NCBI GenBank assembly: GCA_947479645.1
Contig: CANKAJ010000015.1
Location: forward strand, 1 to 53,784
Source: Betaproteobacteria bacterium
GTDB taxonomy: Bacteria > Pseudomonadota > Gammaproteobacteria > Burkholderiales > SG8-39
Reading direction: 5' to 3'
DNA: 53,784 nt
Shown here: one piece after another, positions 36,952 to 46,331 of the stretch
How positions within the stretch are numbered: the stretch's first letter is position 1
Layout: each line of letters opens with the position of its first letter
Notes under the pieces: model-generated
Database searches by the model: none
The model's input: the letters and a program-made list of their open reading frames with translations, nothing else
What the model was told of the DNA's origin: nothing
Translations under genes and position numbers: made by a program

Positions 36952-37904
36952 CAGAATACCCGCAGCTCGGCTAGCGCATCAAAAACGCTGGCCGGCGAGG
37001 GGGCGGTGCCGTGAATTCCAAGATTTCGACAATGCGGTACCCCGAATACGCCGGTCAGTGCCGGGTCAGAGCCCACGAAAATCGCCACGACCGGTAATCC
37101 GAGTGCGGCCGCCAAATGCACAAGCCCGGTATCAACGCCCACGACAGCAGCACTGGCTGCCAGCAATTGCACCATATCATCCAACGGCATTTTCGCTGGA
37201 ACCGAAGCATTTCCCAGACTAGCCGCAATCTGTTCGCTGCGCTTGCGCTCCGCTTCGTCACCCCAAGGCAGCACACACATAAATCCATGCGAAGCCAGCC
37301 TGCCTCCAAGCTCAATCCACGCATCCGCAGACCACAGCTTGTCGGCCCGGCTGGTTCCATGCAACAAAACACAGTAAGGCACTGATGAAATTTTCGAACG
37401 ATTCAGTCCGCTTAATCCGTAGTCGGTCACGTCGCCAACGCGATATCCGAGCGCTGCTGCTGCAAGCTGCCGGTTTCGCAATACGGCATGCTGCCCCTTG
37501 GCAACATGATGAGTCGCATCATAAAAATGCGCAGCAAGCGATTCTCGCGCAGAGGATGCATCAAATCCGTGACTTCGGCCATGTGCAGACCGGGCAATCA
37601 GCGCACTCTTGATCAAACCTTGGGTGTCGATCACGACATCGTAATTTTCAGCGCGCAACCGCCTGCGAAAGGCCCCCATATCATTCCAGGTTGCCCTATT
37701 CAGTAGGGTTCGCCTCCAGCGACGCACCGCAACCGGAATGACGCTGCCCACGGCCGGGTGCAGGCGCGCCAACGGCGTATAAGACTCTTCCACCACCCAA
37801 TCGATCGTAGCGTGAGGAAACTGTCGATGGATATCCGTTACCACCGGCAAATTGTGCACCACATCTCCAAGCGACGACGTCTTGATCAGTAGGATGCGCA
37901 GCAT
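36951..37904 (-). CDS. waaC: Lipopolysaccharide heptosyltransferase I
   Basis: WaaC transfers the first heptose from ADP-heptose to Kdo. The 317-residue GT-B fold product begins MLRILLIKTSSLGDVVHNLP, the family N-terminus, and has the donor-site segment VVGVDTGLVHLAAALGLPVV. The ATG at 37904 was chosen over longer in-frame starts because it matches this conserved beginning. It is first of a two-gene waaC-waaA operon and divergent from a family 2 glycosyltransferase gene 96 bases away. Confidence 0.96.
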   Translation of the reverse strand: MLRILLIKTSSLGDVVHNLPVVTDIHRQFPHATIDWVVEESYTPLARLHPAVGSVIPVAVRRWRRTLLNRATWNDMGAFRRRLRAENYDVVIDTQGLIKSALIARSAHGRSHGFDASSARESLAAHFYDATHHVAKGQHAVLRNRQLAAAALGYRVGDVTDYGLSGLNRSKISSVPYCVLLHGTSRADKLWSADAWIELGGRLASHGFMCVLPWGDEAERKRSEQIAASLGNASVPAKMPLDDMVQLLAASAAVVGVDTGLVHLAAALGLPVVAIFVGSDPALTGVFGVPHCRNLGIHGTAPSPASVFDALAELRVF

Positions 37905-38000
37905 GCCAGGCAACTTAGAGTAAAGGGGGTGCAGGACGGGATTCGAGCTAAAATGCACTCGTAACGACATGTTAATTGTACGATTTTTCACCATCTGACC

Positions 38001-38750
38001 TTGCCAATTTCTACTGTCATCATCACTCGCAATGCCGCAACGCAGTTGGGCGACTGCCTGGCTAGCGTCGCCTTTTGCGATGAGGTGCTCGTCATTGATT
38101 CAGGTTCTACCGATGACACAGTGGCTCTGGCACGATCGCGCGGCGCGCGCGTCATAGAACAGGCATGGCTGGGGTACGGACCACAGAAACATTTTGGCGT
38201 CCAACAGGCCATGCATGATTGGGTACTCTGCGTCGATGCAGATGAACGTGTCAGCGAACCCTTGCAAAAGAGCATTACGGCGATGCTGCGTGCCCCGGCC
38301 GCCAGGGTCTACACGATGGCGCGTTGCAACCGCTTTCTTGGCCGCTGGCTTAAACACGGCGAAGGTTATCCCGACTGGAGCGTAAGGCTCTTTCATCGCG
38401 GCGCTGCACGCTGGAGTGATGATCCCGTGCATGAGAAAGTGCTGACTAACGAACCGGTTATCCGCCTGTCGGGTGACCTATTGCATGAATCGGCCGAGTC
38501 AATTGAACTGTATCTGGACAAACAAAATCGTTACACCAGCCTGCAGGCCAAACGCATGTTCGCGGATGGGCGGGTCGTTACCCCCCTGCACTTGATCATT
38601 GCGCCGATTGCACGCTTTCTGAAATTCTATTTGCTGCGCCGCGGATGTCTGGACGGACTGCCAGGTCTGATCCACATATGCATCGGCTGCATGAACAGCT
38701 TCAACAAGTACGCCAAATTGCTGGCGCTGCAGAAAGCACCTGGACCATGA
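38001..38750 (+). CDS. Family 2 glycosyltransferase, LPS-core (WaaE-like) type
   Basis: The 249-residue GT-A enzyme starts at a TTG giving [13 protein letters not shown]. It has the nucleotide-binding DSGSTDDTV and the DXD-like metal motif CVDADERVS. The segments VHEKV and [10 protein letters not shown] are typical of the WaaE/KdtX group, which adds glucose to the first core heptose. Position next to waaC-waaA supports a core-LPS role; the sugar is inferred. Its stop codon overlaps the rfbB start by 4 bases, tying it to the rhamnose operon. Confidence 0.88.
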   Translation: MPISTVIITRNAATQLGDCLASVAFCDEVLVIDSGSTDDTVALARSRGARVIEQAWLGYGPQKHFGVQQAMHDWVLCVDADERVSEPLQKSITAMLRAPAARVYTMARCNRFLGRWLKHGEGYPDWSVRLFHRGAARWSDDPVHEKVLTNEPVIRLSGDLLHESAESIELYLDKQNRYTSLQAKRMFADGRVVTPLHLIIAPIARFLKFYLLRRGCLDGLPGLIHICIGCMNSFNKYAKLLALQKAPGP

Positions 38751-39814
38751 CCTTACTCGTCACCGGCGGCGCAGGTTTCATCGGATCGAACTTCGTACTG
38801 GATTGGCTGGCCGGGCATGAGGAGTCCGTAGTCAATCTGGACAAGCTGACCTACGCCGGAAACCTCACCAATCTGGCATCCCTGAAGGAAGATGGGCGCC
38901 ATGTTTTTGTTCGCGGCGATATTGGTGACGCGCCGCTGATCAAGACGCTGCTGGCACAACATCGGCCACGCGCGATTATCCACTTCGCCGCAGAAAGCCA
39001 TGTCGACCGCTCCATTCACGGCCCGTCCGATTTTGTTCAGACCAATGTTGTCGGTACGTTCAATCTGCTGGAACAGACACGCGCCTGGTGGCAGACGCTG
39101 CCTGGCCAGGAGAGAGCGGCATTCCGCTTCCTGCATGTTTCCACGGATGAAGTGTATGGTTCGCTTGGTCCGTTGGATCCGCCGTTCTCCGAAACAACTG
39201 CTTATGCTCCCAACAGTCCATACTCGGCCTCCAAGGCAGCCTCCGATCATCTGGTGCGGGCATACCATCACACTTACGGACTCCCGGTACTGACAACGAA
39301 TTGCTCAAATAACTATGGGCCTTATCAGTTTCCGGAGAAGCTCATTCCGCTGATGATCCTGAATGCGACCCGAGCAAAGCCCCTGCCGGTATATGGCGAC
39401 GGCAAGAACGTCCGCGACTGGCTTTATGTCGGTGACCATTGCCAGGCAATTCGACTCGTGCTGGAGAAAGGCCGGGTTGGCGAGGTCTATAACATCGGGG
39501 GATCCAGCGAACGCGCCAATATTGATGTCGTGAATACCGTGTGCGGCATTCTGGATAGGCTCCAACCGTTTAGTGCCGGCAATTATGCCGGCCTGATCCG
39601 CCATGTCACTGATCGCCCGGGACATGACCGACGTTATGCAGTGGATACGCGAAAGATTTCCACTGAATTGGGTTGGCAACCTGCAGAAACCTTCGAAAGC
39701 GGTCTTGGCCGCACCGTACAATGGTATCTGGCCAATCCCTCATGGATTGCCGGGATAGAGTCTGGCAGCTACCAACAGTGGGTCAATCTCAATTACGGAA
39801 TGCGCGATCAATGA
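38747..39814 (+). CDS. rfbB: dTDP-glucose 4,6-dehydratase
   Basis: This enzyme makes dTDP-4-keto-6-deoxyglucose, the second step of the dTDP-L-rhamnose pathway. The 355-residue extended SDR has the NAD-binding [10 protein letters not shown], the catalytic STDEVYG and Tyr-x3-Lys in [10 protein letters not shown]. The ATG at 38747 overlaps the preceding glycosyltransferase stop codon (ATGA). Its own end overlaps rfbA in the same way. The order rfbB-rfbA-rfbC-rfbD forms a complete, tightly packed rhamnose operon. Confidence 0.98.
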   Translation: MTLLVTGGAGFIGSNFVLDWLAGHEESVVNLDKLTYAGNLTNLASLKEDGRHVFVRGDIGDAPLIKTLLAQHRPRAIIHFAAESHVDRSIHGPSDFVQTNVVGTFNLLEQTRAWWQTLPGQERAAFRFLHVSTDEVYGSLGPLDPPFSETTAYAPNSPYSASKAASDHLVRAYHHTYGLPVLTTNCSNNYGPYQFPEKLIPLMILNATRAKPLPVYGDGKNVRDWLYVGDHCQAIRLVLEKGRVGEVYNIGGSSERANIDVVNTVCGILDRLQPFSAGNYAGLIRHVTDRPGHDRRYAVDTRKISTELGWQPAETFESGLGRTVQWYLANPSWIAGIESGSYQQWVNLNYGMRDQ

Positions 39815-40683
39815 AAGGCATCATCCTCGCTGGCGGCTCCGGCACCCGACTCTACCCGGTAACCCAAGTGGTATCCAAGCAACTGTTGCCGATATACGAC
39901 AAGCCGATGATCTATTATCCGCTGTCAACATTGTTGCTCGCGGGCATACGCGACATTCTGATCATATCGACGCCACAGGACACCCCACGTTTCGAGCAGT
40001 TGCTGGGCGACGGTAAGCGATGGGGGATCCAGCTTGATTATGCGGTACAGCCTTCGCCCGATGGACTGGCGCAGGCTTTCATCATCGGCAGCACTTTTGT
40101 CGGCCAGGATGCCTGCGCCCTGATCCTGGGCGACAATATTTTCTACGGTCACGATCTCGCCAGCGACCTTGGCAAGGCAGCAAGGAAAACGACCGGTGCC
40201 ACGGTATTCGCTTATGCAGTAAATGATCCGCAGCGCTATGGCGTGGTCGAGTTCGATAAAAGCGGCCACGCAGTCAGCCTGGAAGAAAAGCCGCAAAGAC
40301 CAAAGTCGCGTTATGCGGTAACCGGACTGTATTTCTACGATAACGATGTGATATCCATCGCCAAGTCGCTGAAACCGTCCACTCGGGGTGAGCTTGAAAT
40401 TACCGATGTCAACCGTGCCTACCTTGATCGTGGCACGCTGGACGTGGTGACACTGGGTCGCGGGCTTGCCTGGCTCGACACTGGCACACATGAATCACTG
40501 CTTGAGGCCAGCCAATTCATCGAAATCATCGAACGTCGTCAGGGACTGAAAATCTGTTGCCCGGAAGAGATTGCGTACCGCCAGGGGTTTATCAATGCTG
40601 AACAGCTCTCGCACCTGGCAATCCCTTTGAAAAACAGTGGTTATGGAAAATACCTCCTGTCCATTCTGAACGAGCCTGCCTGA
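39811..40683 (+). CDS. rfbA: Glucose-1-phosphate thymidylyltransferase
   Basis: RfbA couples glucose 1-phosphate and dTTP to dTDP-glucose, the entry step of the pathway. The 290-residue length and the signature [18 protein letters not shown] at the start are diagnostic, and the active-site [10 protein letters not shown] and EEKPQRPKS blocks follow. Feedback inhibition by dTDP-rhamnose is known in the family. It overlaps rfbB by 4 bases and ends 5 bases before rfbC. Confidence 0.98.
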   Translation: MKGIILAGGSGTRLYPVTQVVSKQLLPIYDKPMIYYPLSTLLLAGIRDILIISTPQDTPRFEQLLGDGKRWGIQLDYAVQPSPDGLAQAFIIGSTFVGQDACALILGDNIFYGHDLASDLGKAARKTTGATVFAYAVNDPQRYGVVEFDKSGHAVSLEEKPQRPKSRYAVTGLYFYDNDVISIAKSLKPSTRGELEITDVNRAYLDRGTLDVVTLGRGLAWLDTGTHESLLEASQFIEIIERRQGLKICCPEEIAYRQGFINAEQLSHLAIPLKNSGYGKYLLSILNEPA

Positions 40684-40688
40684 CAGAC

Positions 40689-41231
40689 ATGAAAGTCACT
40701 CCAACCGTACTTCCGGAAGTCCTGCTGATCGAGCCCAAGGTCTTTGGCGACAGTCGCGGTTTTTTCTATGAAGCCTGGAATAAGCAGACTTTTGAACAAG
40801 CGGGGATAGCGGAAAACTTTGTACAGGACAATCACTCGCGTTCGGCCAGAAATGTACTGCGCGGTCTGCATTATCAGATCAGGCAACCGCAGGGAAAACT
40901 GGTGCGGGTGATGGCCGGCGAGGTATTTGATGTGGTGGTGGACATCCGCCGCAGTTCCCCGCGATTTGGAAAATGGGTTGGGGTGACGCTGACTGCGAAA
41001 GACCATCATGCACTCTGGGTGCCAATCGGTTTCGCTCACGGATTTTGCGTGACCTCGGATTTTGCCGAAGTCACCTATAAAACAACCGATTACTATGCCC
41101 CTGAACACGAACGCTCAATTCTCTGGAACGACCCTGAAATCGGCGTCAGTTGGCCGTTATCGGCAGATCCCGTGCTGTCGCAAAAAGATGTCCTTGGCAA
41201 ACGCTTGAACGATGTGGAACTGTTCGAGTGA
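40689..41231 (+). CDS. rfbC: dTDP-4-dehydrorhamnose 3,5-epimerase
   Basis: RfbC epimerises dTDP-4-keto-6-deoxyglucose at C3 and C5. The 180-residue cupin shows the family blocks DSRGFFYEAWN, the catalytic His in DNHSRSARNVLRGLHYQ and the Tyr/Asp region YKTTDYYAPEHERSI. It lies 5 bases after rfbA, and its stop overlaps the GTG start of rfbD by 4 bases. Confidence 0.98.
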   Translation: MKVTPTVLPEVLLIEPKVFGDSRGFFYEAWNKQTFEQAGIAENFVQDNHSRSARNVLRGLHYQIRQPQGKLVRVMAGEVFDVVVDIRRSSPRFGKWVGVTLTAKDHHALWVPIGFAHGFCVTSDFAEVTYKTTDYYAPEHERSILWNDPEIGVSWPLSADPVLSQKDVLGKRLNDVELFE

Positions 41232-42085
41232 AGGTGTTGCTGATAGGCCGTAACGGACAGGTCGGCCGGGCGCTTGAACCTTGCCTTGCGCCGTTGGGAG
41301 AGCTCATCGCACTTGACCGCCATAGCCTCGATCTGGCCAATGCGGATCAGATCGTCTCGGTTGTGCGCGATATCAAACCCGAGGTAATCATCAATGCCGC
41401 TGCCTACACCGCAGTTGATCAGGCCGAGACAGAATCATCCCTGGCCGACGCCATCAATGCTCAGGCCCCCGGCGTTCTGGCCCAGGAAGCAAAGAAACTC
41501 GGCGCACTACTGGTGCACTATTCAACCGACTACGTTTTTGATGGAACGAAACCGGCTCCGTATGTTGAAGACGATACGCCCAATCCTCTGAGTGCATATG
41601 GTCGATCAAAACACACCGGGGAACGCGCCATTCAGGCCACCGATTGCCGCCACATCATTTTTCGCACCAGTTGGGTGTACGGTGTGCATGGCAAAAATTT
41701 TCTACTCACCATTCTTCGTCTTGCCAGGCAAAAGGACGAGTTGCGCGTTGTGGACGACCAGATAGGCGCGCCAACTTCAAGCGACCTGATCGCCCGGACC
41801 ACAGCGACTATCCTCTCAGCCAAATCCGATGTGGGCGGGCTTTACCACCTGTGCGCAACTGGACAAACCTCTTGGGCCGGATTTGCCAAATTGATTATCA
41901 CCGAGGCGCGCCTGCAGACACGCGTTGCGCCAATCCCCAGCGCAGAGTATCCCGTTGCAGCGAAGCGCCCGCTCAATTCGCGTCTGGCGACGACCAAACT
42001 GACTGCTGAAACGGCTATCGTATTGCCTGACTGGACGGAAGATGCGACTCATGTCCTTAAAAGGCTGCTCAAAGCCACCTCATGA
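41228..42085 (+). CDS. rfbD: dTDP-4-dehydrorhamnose reductase
   Basis: RfbD reduces the keto intermediate to dTDP-L-rhamnose with NAD(P)H. The 285-residue SDR starts at the GTG at 41228 (VKVLLIGRNGQVG), overlapping the rfbC stop codon by 4 bases. An earlier in-frame ATG inside rfbC would add unrelated sequence. The catalytic YSTDYVFDG and Tyr-x3-Lys in AYGRSKHTGE are intact. It ends the rhamnose block; gmd follows after 60 bases. Confidence 0.97.
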   Translation: MKVLLIGRNGQVGRALEPCLAPLGELIALDRHSLDLANADQIVSVVRDIKPEVIINAAAYTAVDQAETESSLADAINAQAPGVLAQEAKKLGALLVHYSTDYVFDGTKPAPYVEDDTPNPLSAYGRSKHTGERAIQATDCRHIIFRTSWVYGVHGKNFLLTILRLARQKDELRVVDDQIGAPTSSDLIARTTATILSAKSDVGGLYHLCATGQTSWAGFAKLIITEARLQTRVAPIPSAEYPVAAKRPLNSRLATTKLTAETAIVLPDWTEDATHVLKRLLKATS

Positions 42086-42145
42086 CCTCTCGGCAAAGAC
42101 GGCGCACAAACCGGCGGCAAAGGCAACATCCGGTATACTAAGCAC

Positions 42146-43285
42146 ATGAAAAAATCGCCTTTACCACAAAAACGCAAGGTTGCACTTATCACCGGCATCA
42201 CCGGACAGGATGGTGCTTACCTTGCCGAGTTTCTGCTTGAAAAGGGCTATGAAGTCCATGGCATCAAGCGCCGCTCCTCGCTTCTGAACACCGACCGTAT
42301 CGATCATCTTTACCAGGATCCCCACGCCAAGAATCGTCGACTGGTACTGCATTACGGCGACATGACCGATTCTTCAGCGCTACTGCGCGTGGTCCAGCAT
42401 GTTCAGCCTGATGAGATCTACAATCTGGCCGCCCAGAGCCACGTGGCGGTATCTTTTGAAGAACCCGAATACACCGCCAATTCGGACGCTCTGGGTCCCT
42501 TGCGCATGCTGGAGGCCATCAGAATTCTGGGGCTTGCCGGCAAGACCCGCTTCTACCAGGCGTCGTCATCAGAGCTTTACGGCCTGGTACAGGAAGTACC
42601 GCAAAAGGAAACAACCCCGTTCTATCCGCGTTCGCCTTATGCGGTGGCAAAACTGTACGCCTACTGGATCACAGTCAATTATCGTGAAGCCTATGGCATC
42701 TATGCCTGCAACGGGATCCTGTTCAATCATGAATCGCCTGTGCGTGGAGAGACTTTCGTTACCCGCAAGATCACCCGCGCGCTCGCTCGCATCAAGCTCG
42801 GGCTGCAGGATTGCCTGTACCTCGGAAACCTCGATGCCAAACGCGACTGGGGTCATGCTCGCGACTATGTCGAGGCGCAGTGGCTGATGCTGCAGCAGTC
42901 AAAGCCCGAGGACTTCGTCATCGCTACGGGTCATCAATACAGCGTACGCGACTTCGTGAATGCTGCGGCGACTGAACTTGGCATCCAGTTGCGCTGGAGC
43001 GGCAAAGGCGTAAAGGAAAGGGCAACGGTGGAAACCCCGACTGTGCGGGGAAAATTTCCCAAGCGCGGTCAGGTAGTCGTGCAGGTTGACCCCAGATATT
43101 TTCGGCCCACGGAAGTGGAAACGCTTCTAGGCGATCCCCGCAAGGCACGCCGCAAGCTGGGCTGGAAGCCGCGAACAAGCTTCGCCGAACTGGTATCTGA
43201 AATGGTCAGGGAAGACCTGAAAGCGGCCGAGCGCGACGAACTGGTCAAGCGCCACGGTTATCTGGCTTACGACCATCATGAGTAG
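42146..43285 (+). CDS. gmd: GDP-mannose 4,6-dehydratase
   Basis: Gmd converts GDP-D-mannose to GDP-4-keto-6-deoxymannose, the precursor of GDP-L-fucose (and of GDP-D-rhamnose or perosamine). The 379-residue product has NADP-binding [30 protein letters not shown], the catalytic [20 protein letters not shown] and Tyr-x3-Lys in [10 protein letters not shown]. Compared with typical Gmd, the C-terminal region has an expanded stretch. It overlaps fcl by 8 bases. Confidence 0.97.
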   Translation: MKKSPLPQKRKVALITGITGQDGAYLAEFLLEKGYEVHGIKRRSSLLNTDRIDHLYQDPHAKNRRLVLHYGDMTDSSALLRVVQHVQPDEIYNLAAQSHVAVSFEEPEYTANSDALGPLRMLEAIRILGLAGKTRFYQASSSELYGLVQEVPQKETTPFYPRSPYAVAKLYAYWITVNYREAYGIYACNGILFNHESPVRGETFVTRKITRALARIKLGLQDCLYLGNLDAKRDWGHARDYVEAQWLMLQQSKPEDFVIATGHQYSVRDFVNAAATELGIQLRWSGKGVKERATVETPTVRGKFPKRGQVVVQVDPRYFRPTEVETLLGDPRKARRKLGWKPRTSFAELVSEMVREDLKAAERDELVKRHGYLAYDHHE

Positions 43286-44255
43286 CAAGGCTATGCGGCC
43301 CGATTCCAAGGTCTTCGTTGCCGGCCATCGAGGCCTGATGGGATCTGCGCTGGTAAGGCGCCTGCAGCAGGCCGGCTACCAAAATCTTCTACTGAGAACG
43401 CGCGCCGAATTGAATCTCACCGATGCGACGGCAGTGACCAGATTCTTTGAAGCCGAGCAGCCGGAATACGTTTTTATGGCGGCAGCGCATGTCGGTGGCA
43501 TTCTTGCCAATTCCACCTACCCGGTTCAGTTCATCCGCGACAACCTCGCAATCGAAGTCAATCTCATCGAAGCTTGCCACCGTCATGGCGTGCAAAAGCT
43601 GCTCTTTCCCGGATCAAGCTGCATCTATCCCAAGCATGCCCCTCAGCCCATCAAGGAAGAGTACCTGCTTACCGGCCTGCTGGAACCCACCAATGAAGCC
43701 TATGCGATCGCCAAGATTGCCGGCATCAAGATGTGCTCGGCCTACAACCGGCAGTATGGGACGGACTACCTTTGCGTCATGCCGACCAACCTGTACGGTC
43801 CAAACGATCAATACGATCTGCAAAACTCGCATGTGCTGCCCGCCCTGATTCGGAAAATGCACGAGGCAAAGCAAGCCAATCAGCCCGAGGTTGTTGTCTG
43901 GGGCTCCGGAAGTCCGCGACGCGAATTTCTGCACAGCGACGATCTCGCTGACGCTTGCGTATTTCTGATGGAAAAGCATGGCGCAGCAGACGTTGGCGAA
44001 TTGATCAATATTGGCGCAGGCACTGACATGACAATCGCCGAACTTGCGCAATTGGTTGCCGATGTGGCGGGGTACCAAGGTCGCCTCGTATTCGACACGA
44101 CCAAGCCGGATGGGTCGCCGCAAAAATTACTGGACGTATCGCGCATGACTTCGCTTGGCTGGAACGGGCGCATCGGACTGCGCGAAGGTATTGCGTCCAC
44201 CTATCGCGATTATCAGCAAACCAGTGATCAACGCGGCAATTTTCAACCGTCTTGA
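43278..44255 (+). CDS. fcl: GDP-L-fucose synthase
   Basis: Fcl epimerises and reduces the Gmd product to GDP-L-fucose. The 325-residue SDR has [12 protein letters not shown], the [16 protein letters not shown] block, [18 protein letters not shown] and Tyr-x3-Lys in YAIAKIAG. The ATG at 43278 overlaps the gmd end by 8 bases. Met6 (43293) is an alternative with only a 7-base gap. Adjacent gmd makes L-fucose the likely product. No GDP-mannose-forming enzyme (manB/manC) is in the window. Confidence 0.96.
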   Translation: MSSKAMRPDSKVFVAGHRGLMGSALVRRLQQAGYQNLLLRTRAELNLTDATAVTRFFEAEQPEYVFMAAAHVGGILANSTYPVQFIRDNLAIEVNLIEACHRHGVQKLLFPGSSCIYPKHAPQPIKEEYLLTGLLEPTNEAYAIAKIAGIKMCSAYNRQYGTDYLCVMPTNLYGPNDQYDLQNSHVLPALIRKMHEAKQANQPEVVVWGSGSPRREFLHSDDLADACVFLMEKHGAADVGELINIGAGTDMTIAELAQLVADVAGYQGRLVFDTTKPDGSPQKLLDVSRMTSLGWNGRIGLREGIASTYRDYQQTSDQRGNFQPS

Positions 44256-44356
44256 TGGCTGCGCAATGTCGCATGGATTGCTGGTGATTGCAAAAGCCTG
44301 CTGACACCAGCCTGCTCCCAGCCATGCATTGATCCGATTTTGCACAATTAGAATTC

Positions 44357-45310
44357 ATGCTGCCTCGTCGTATATTGGTGACCGGCGCTACAGGTTTGAT
44401 TGGAAATGCCGTCATTCCTCTCTTGCTGGAAGCCGGGTGCCAAGTACGCGCCACTGCCCGTAACAGCGCCCAGGCACCCTGGAGCCGGCATCCTGCCTGC
44501 ACTTTCGTACAGCATGACTTGCTGAAGGATGACCCTGCGCGTTTGGTCGATGGCATTAATGCCGTCATCCATCTTGCCGCTCGGGTCCATGTCATGCAGG
44601 ATCGCGCGGATGACCCCTTGCAGGAGAACCGGCACCTCAATCGCGATGCGACACTGGCGCTTGCCCGGGCTGCGGCCGCCGGCTCAGTCCGGCAGTTTGT
44701 GTTCACCAGCACGGTCAAGGTCAATGGTGAATCGACAACGCTTCAACCGTTCACCGAGGCCGATAAACCTGATCCGCGGGATTCCTACGCCATTTCAAAG
44801 TGGGAAGCCGAAACACAGTTGGCCGAGCTGGCCGCAAACAGTACCCTGGGCATCACGATCATCCGCCCGCCGCTGGTGTATGGTCCTGGGGTAAAGGGCA
44901 ATTTCGCCAGCCTGATGCGGGCAATTGCTAAAGGCCTTCCTCTGCCACTAGGCCGCGTACGGAACAAGCGCAGTTTGATTTATGTGGGAAATCTTGCCGA
45001 TGCAATTATGGCCACACTAAGCCAGCCTTCGATTGGCACTCGCATCTTTCTGGTCAGCGATGGTCATGACCTGTCAACACCAGAGCTGATTCGTGCCCTC
45101 GCCAATGCGATGGAACAGTCGGCACGTCTGGTGCCGGTACCACTGGTTTTGCTTCAACTTGCCGGGATGCTAACCGGCCAATCAGGCACCATCGCCCGGT
45201 TGCTGGATTCACTTGCAATTGATACTTCCCGGATTCGCTCTGAAATCGGATGGAAGCCACGCTTTACGATCCTCGAAGGCTTGTCGGCCACAGTGAATGC
45301 CCCTCGCTGA
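44357..45310 (+). CDS. NAD-dependent sugar epimerase/reductase, WbpV-like
   Basis: The 317-residue extended SDR has GATGLIGNAVIP, the catalytic FTSTVKVNGE and Tyr-x3-Lys in SYAISKWE, and RPPLVYGPGVKGNF. The pattern fits the WbpV/GalE-like group adjacent to WbpL and WbpM in Pseudomonas O-antigen clusters. WbpV-type enzymes reduce UDP-4-keto-6-deoxy-GlcNAc to UDP-QuiNAc. The next two genes here are WbpL- and WbpM-like, which supports this role. A 101-base gap separates it from fcl. A UDP-glucose or UDP-GlcNAc 4-epimerase cannot be excluded. Confidence 0.85.
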   Translation: MLPRRILVTGATGLIGNAVIPLLLEAGCQVRATARNSAQAPWSRHPACTFVQHDLLKDDPARLVDGINAVIHLAARVHVMQDRADDPLQENRHLNRDATLALARAAAAGSVRQFVFTSTVKVNGESTTLQPFTEADKPDPRDSYAISKWEAETQLAELAANSTLGITIIRPPLVYGPGVKGNFASLMRAIAKGLPLPLGRVRNKRSLIYVGNLADAIMATLSQPSIGTRIFLVSDGHDLSTPELIRALANAMEQSARLVPVPLVLLQLAGMLTGQSGTIARLLDSLAIDTSRIRSEIGWKPRFTILEGLSATVNAPR

Positions 45311-45338
45311 CAGAGCCGCATGTAGAATCGGCAGCTGC

Positions 45339-46331
45339 ATGGATGACATTCGCTATTCGTTAATCTTCACACCACTTGCCGCGGGTGCGGCTTGCCTCAC
45401 CTTGCTGCCGCTGCTGATCCGTTCTGGAATACTGCCTCAGGACCTTCCCAATAGCCGGTCGCTGCATTTAGCGCCGGTTCCCAGATCCGGTGGCATCGCA
45501 ATGATGGCGCCCATCTTGATCGCTGGGTGGCTTGGAGCAGCACCATTCCGAGTGACGCTGGCGTGTGCTGCATTTCTGGCCTGCATTTCCTTCGTCGATG
45601 ATCGTCGTCCCATGCCACCGCTTATAAGACTGGTTGCACAGATGGTCGCAGCAGGGACACTTGTCTCTAATGAGTTGCCGAATGTTCCATTCCTGACCAG
45701 CATGATCGTTATTTTGATCACAGTCTGGATGACGAACCTGTATAACTTCATGGATGGCTCTGACGGCTTGGCCGCAGGCATGACGGTATTTGGATTCAGT
45801 TGCTACGCCGCGCTTGCCGCGGCGAGCGGAAGTTCGGCAATGGTCCTGCTGACGGCTTCGATAGCCACGTGTGCCTTTGCATTTCTGCTTTTCAATTTTC
45901 ATCCCGCACGGATATTCATGGGCGATGCCGGGTCAGTGCCATTGGGATTTCTTGCTGCGGCTCTTGGTGTGATTGGCTGGAATGGGGGGTTATGGTCCCC
46001 TCTTGTTCCCGTATTGGCTTTTTCGCCATTCATCGCCGATGCCAGCCTCACGCTGTCGCGTAGAATTGTGGCCAGAGAAAAATTCTGGCTGCCCCACAAG
46101 AATCACTATTATCAGCGCGTCATTCGCATGGGGCTCGGCCATAGACGAGCCGCGTTGACAGCGTATGCGTTGATGGCAGCGGCCACAATCAGCGCAATAA
46201 CACTGCAATGGCTTCCAGAGATTCTGCAAATCGTTCTTTTGGCTTCGTGGACCATGTTCTACATCTTGCTTGCCATCGGCATTGATCGGCGCTGGCGGCA
46301 ATTTCAGAAAGGAATTCATGTTTCCGCGTGA
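45339..46331 (+). CDS. Undecaprenyl-phosphate glycosyl-1-phosphate transferase, WbpL/WecA-like
   Basis: This integral-membrane enzyme starts O-unit assembly by moving a HexNAc-1-phosphate from UDP-sugar to undecaprenyl phosphate. The 330-residue product has about ten to eleven spans and the family cytoplasmic motifs: an early acidic SFVDDRRPMPP, the catalytic TNLYNFMDGSDGLAAG, the FMGDAGSVPLGF block and the HKNHYYQR-type basic loop. The start at 45339 (MDDIRYS) was preferred as it begins just before the first membrane span. With WbpV- and WbpM-like neighbours the donor is probably UDP-QuiNAc or UDP-FucNAc. It overlaps the next gene by 14 bases. Confidence 0.92.
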   Translation: MDDIRYSLIFTPLAAGAACLTLLPLLIRSGILPQDLPNSRSLHLAPVPRSGGIAMMAPILIAGWLGAAPFRVTLACAAFLACISFVDDRRPMPPLIRLVAQMVAAGTLVSNELPNVPFLTSMIVILITVWMTNLYNFMDGSDGLAAGMTVFGFSCYAALAAASGSSAMVLLTASIATCAFAFLLFNFHPARIFMGDAGSVPLGFLAAALGVIGWNGGLWSPLVPVLAFSPFIADASLTLSRRIVAREKFWLPHKNHYYQRVIRMGLGHRRAALTAYALMAAATISAITLQWLPEILQIVLLASWTMFYILLAIGIDRRWRQFQKGIHVSA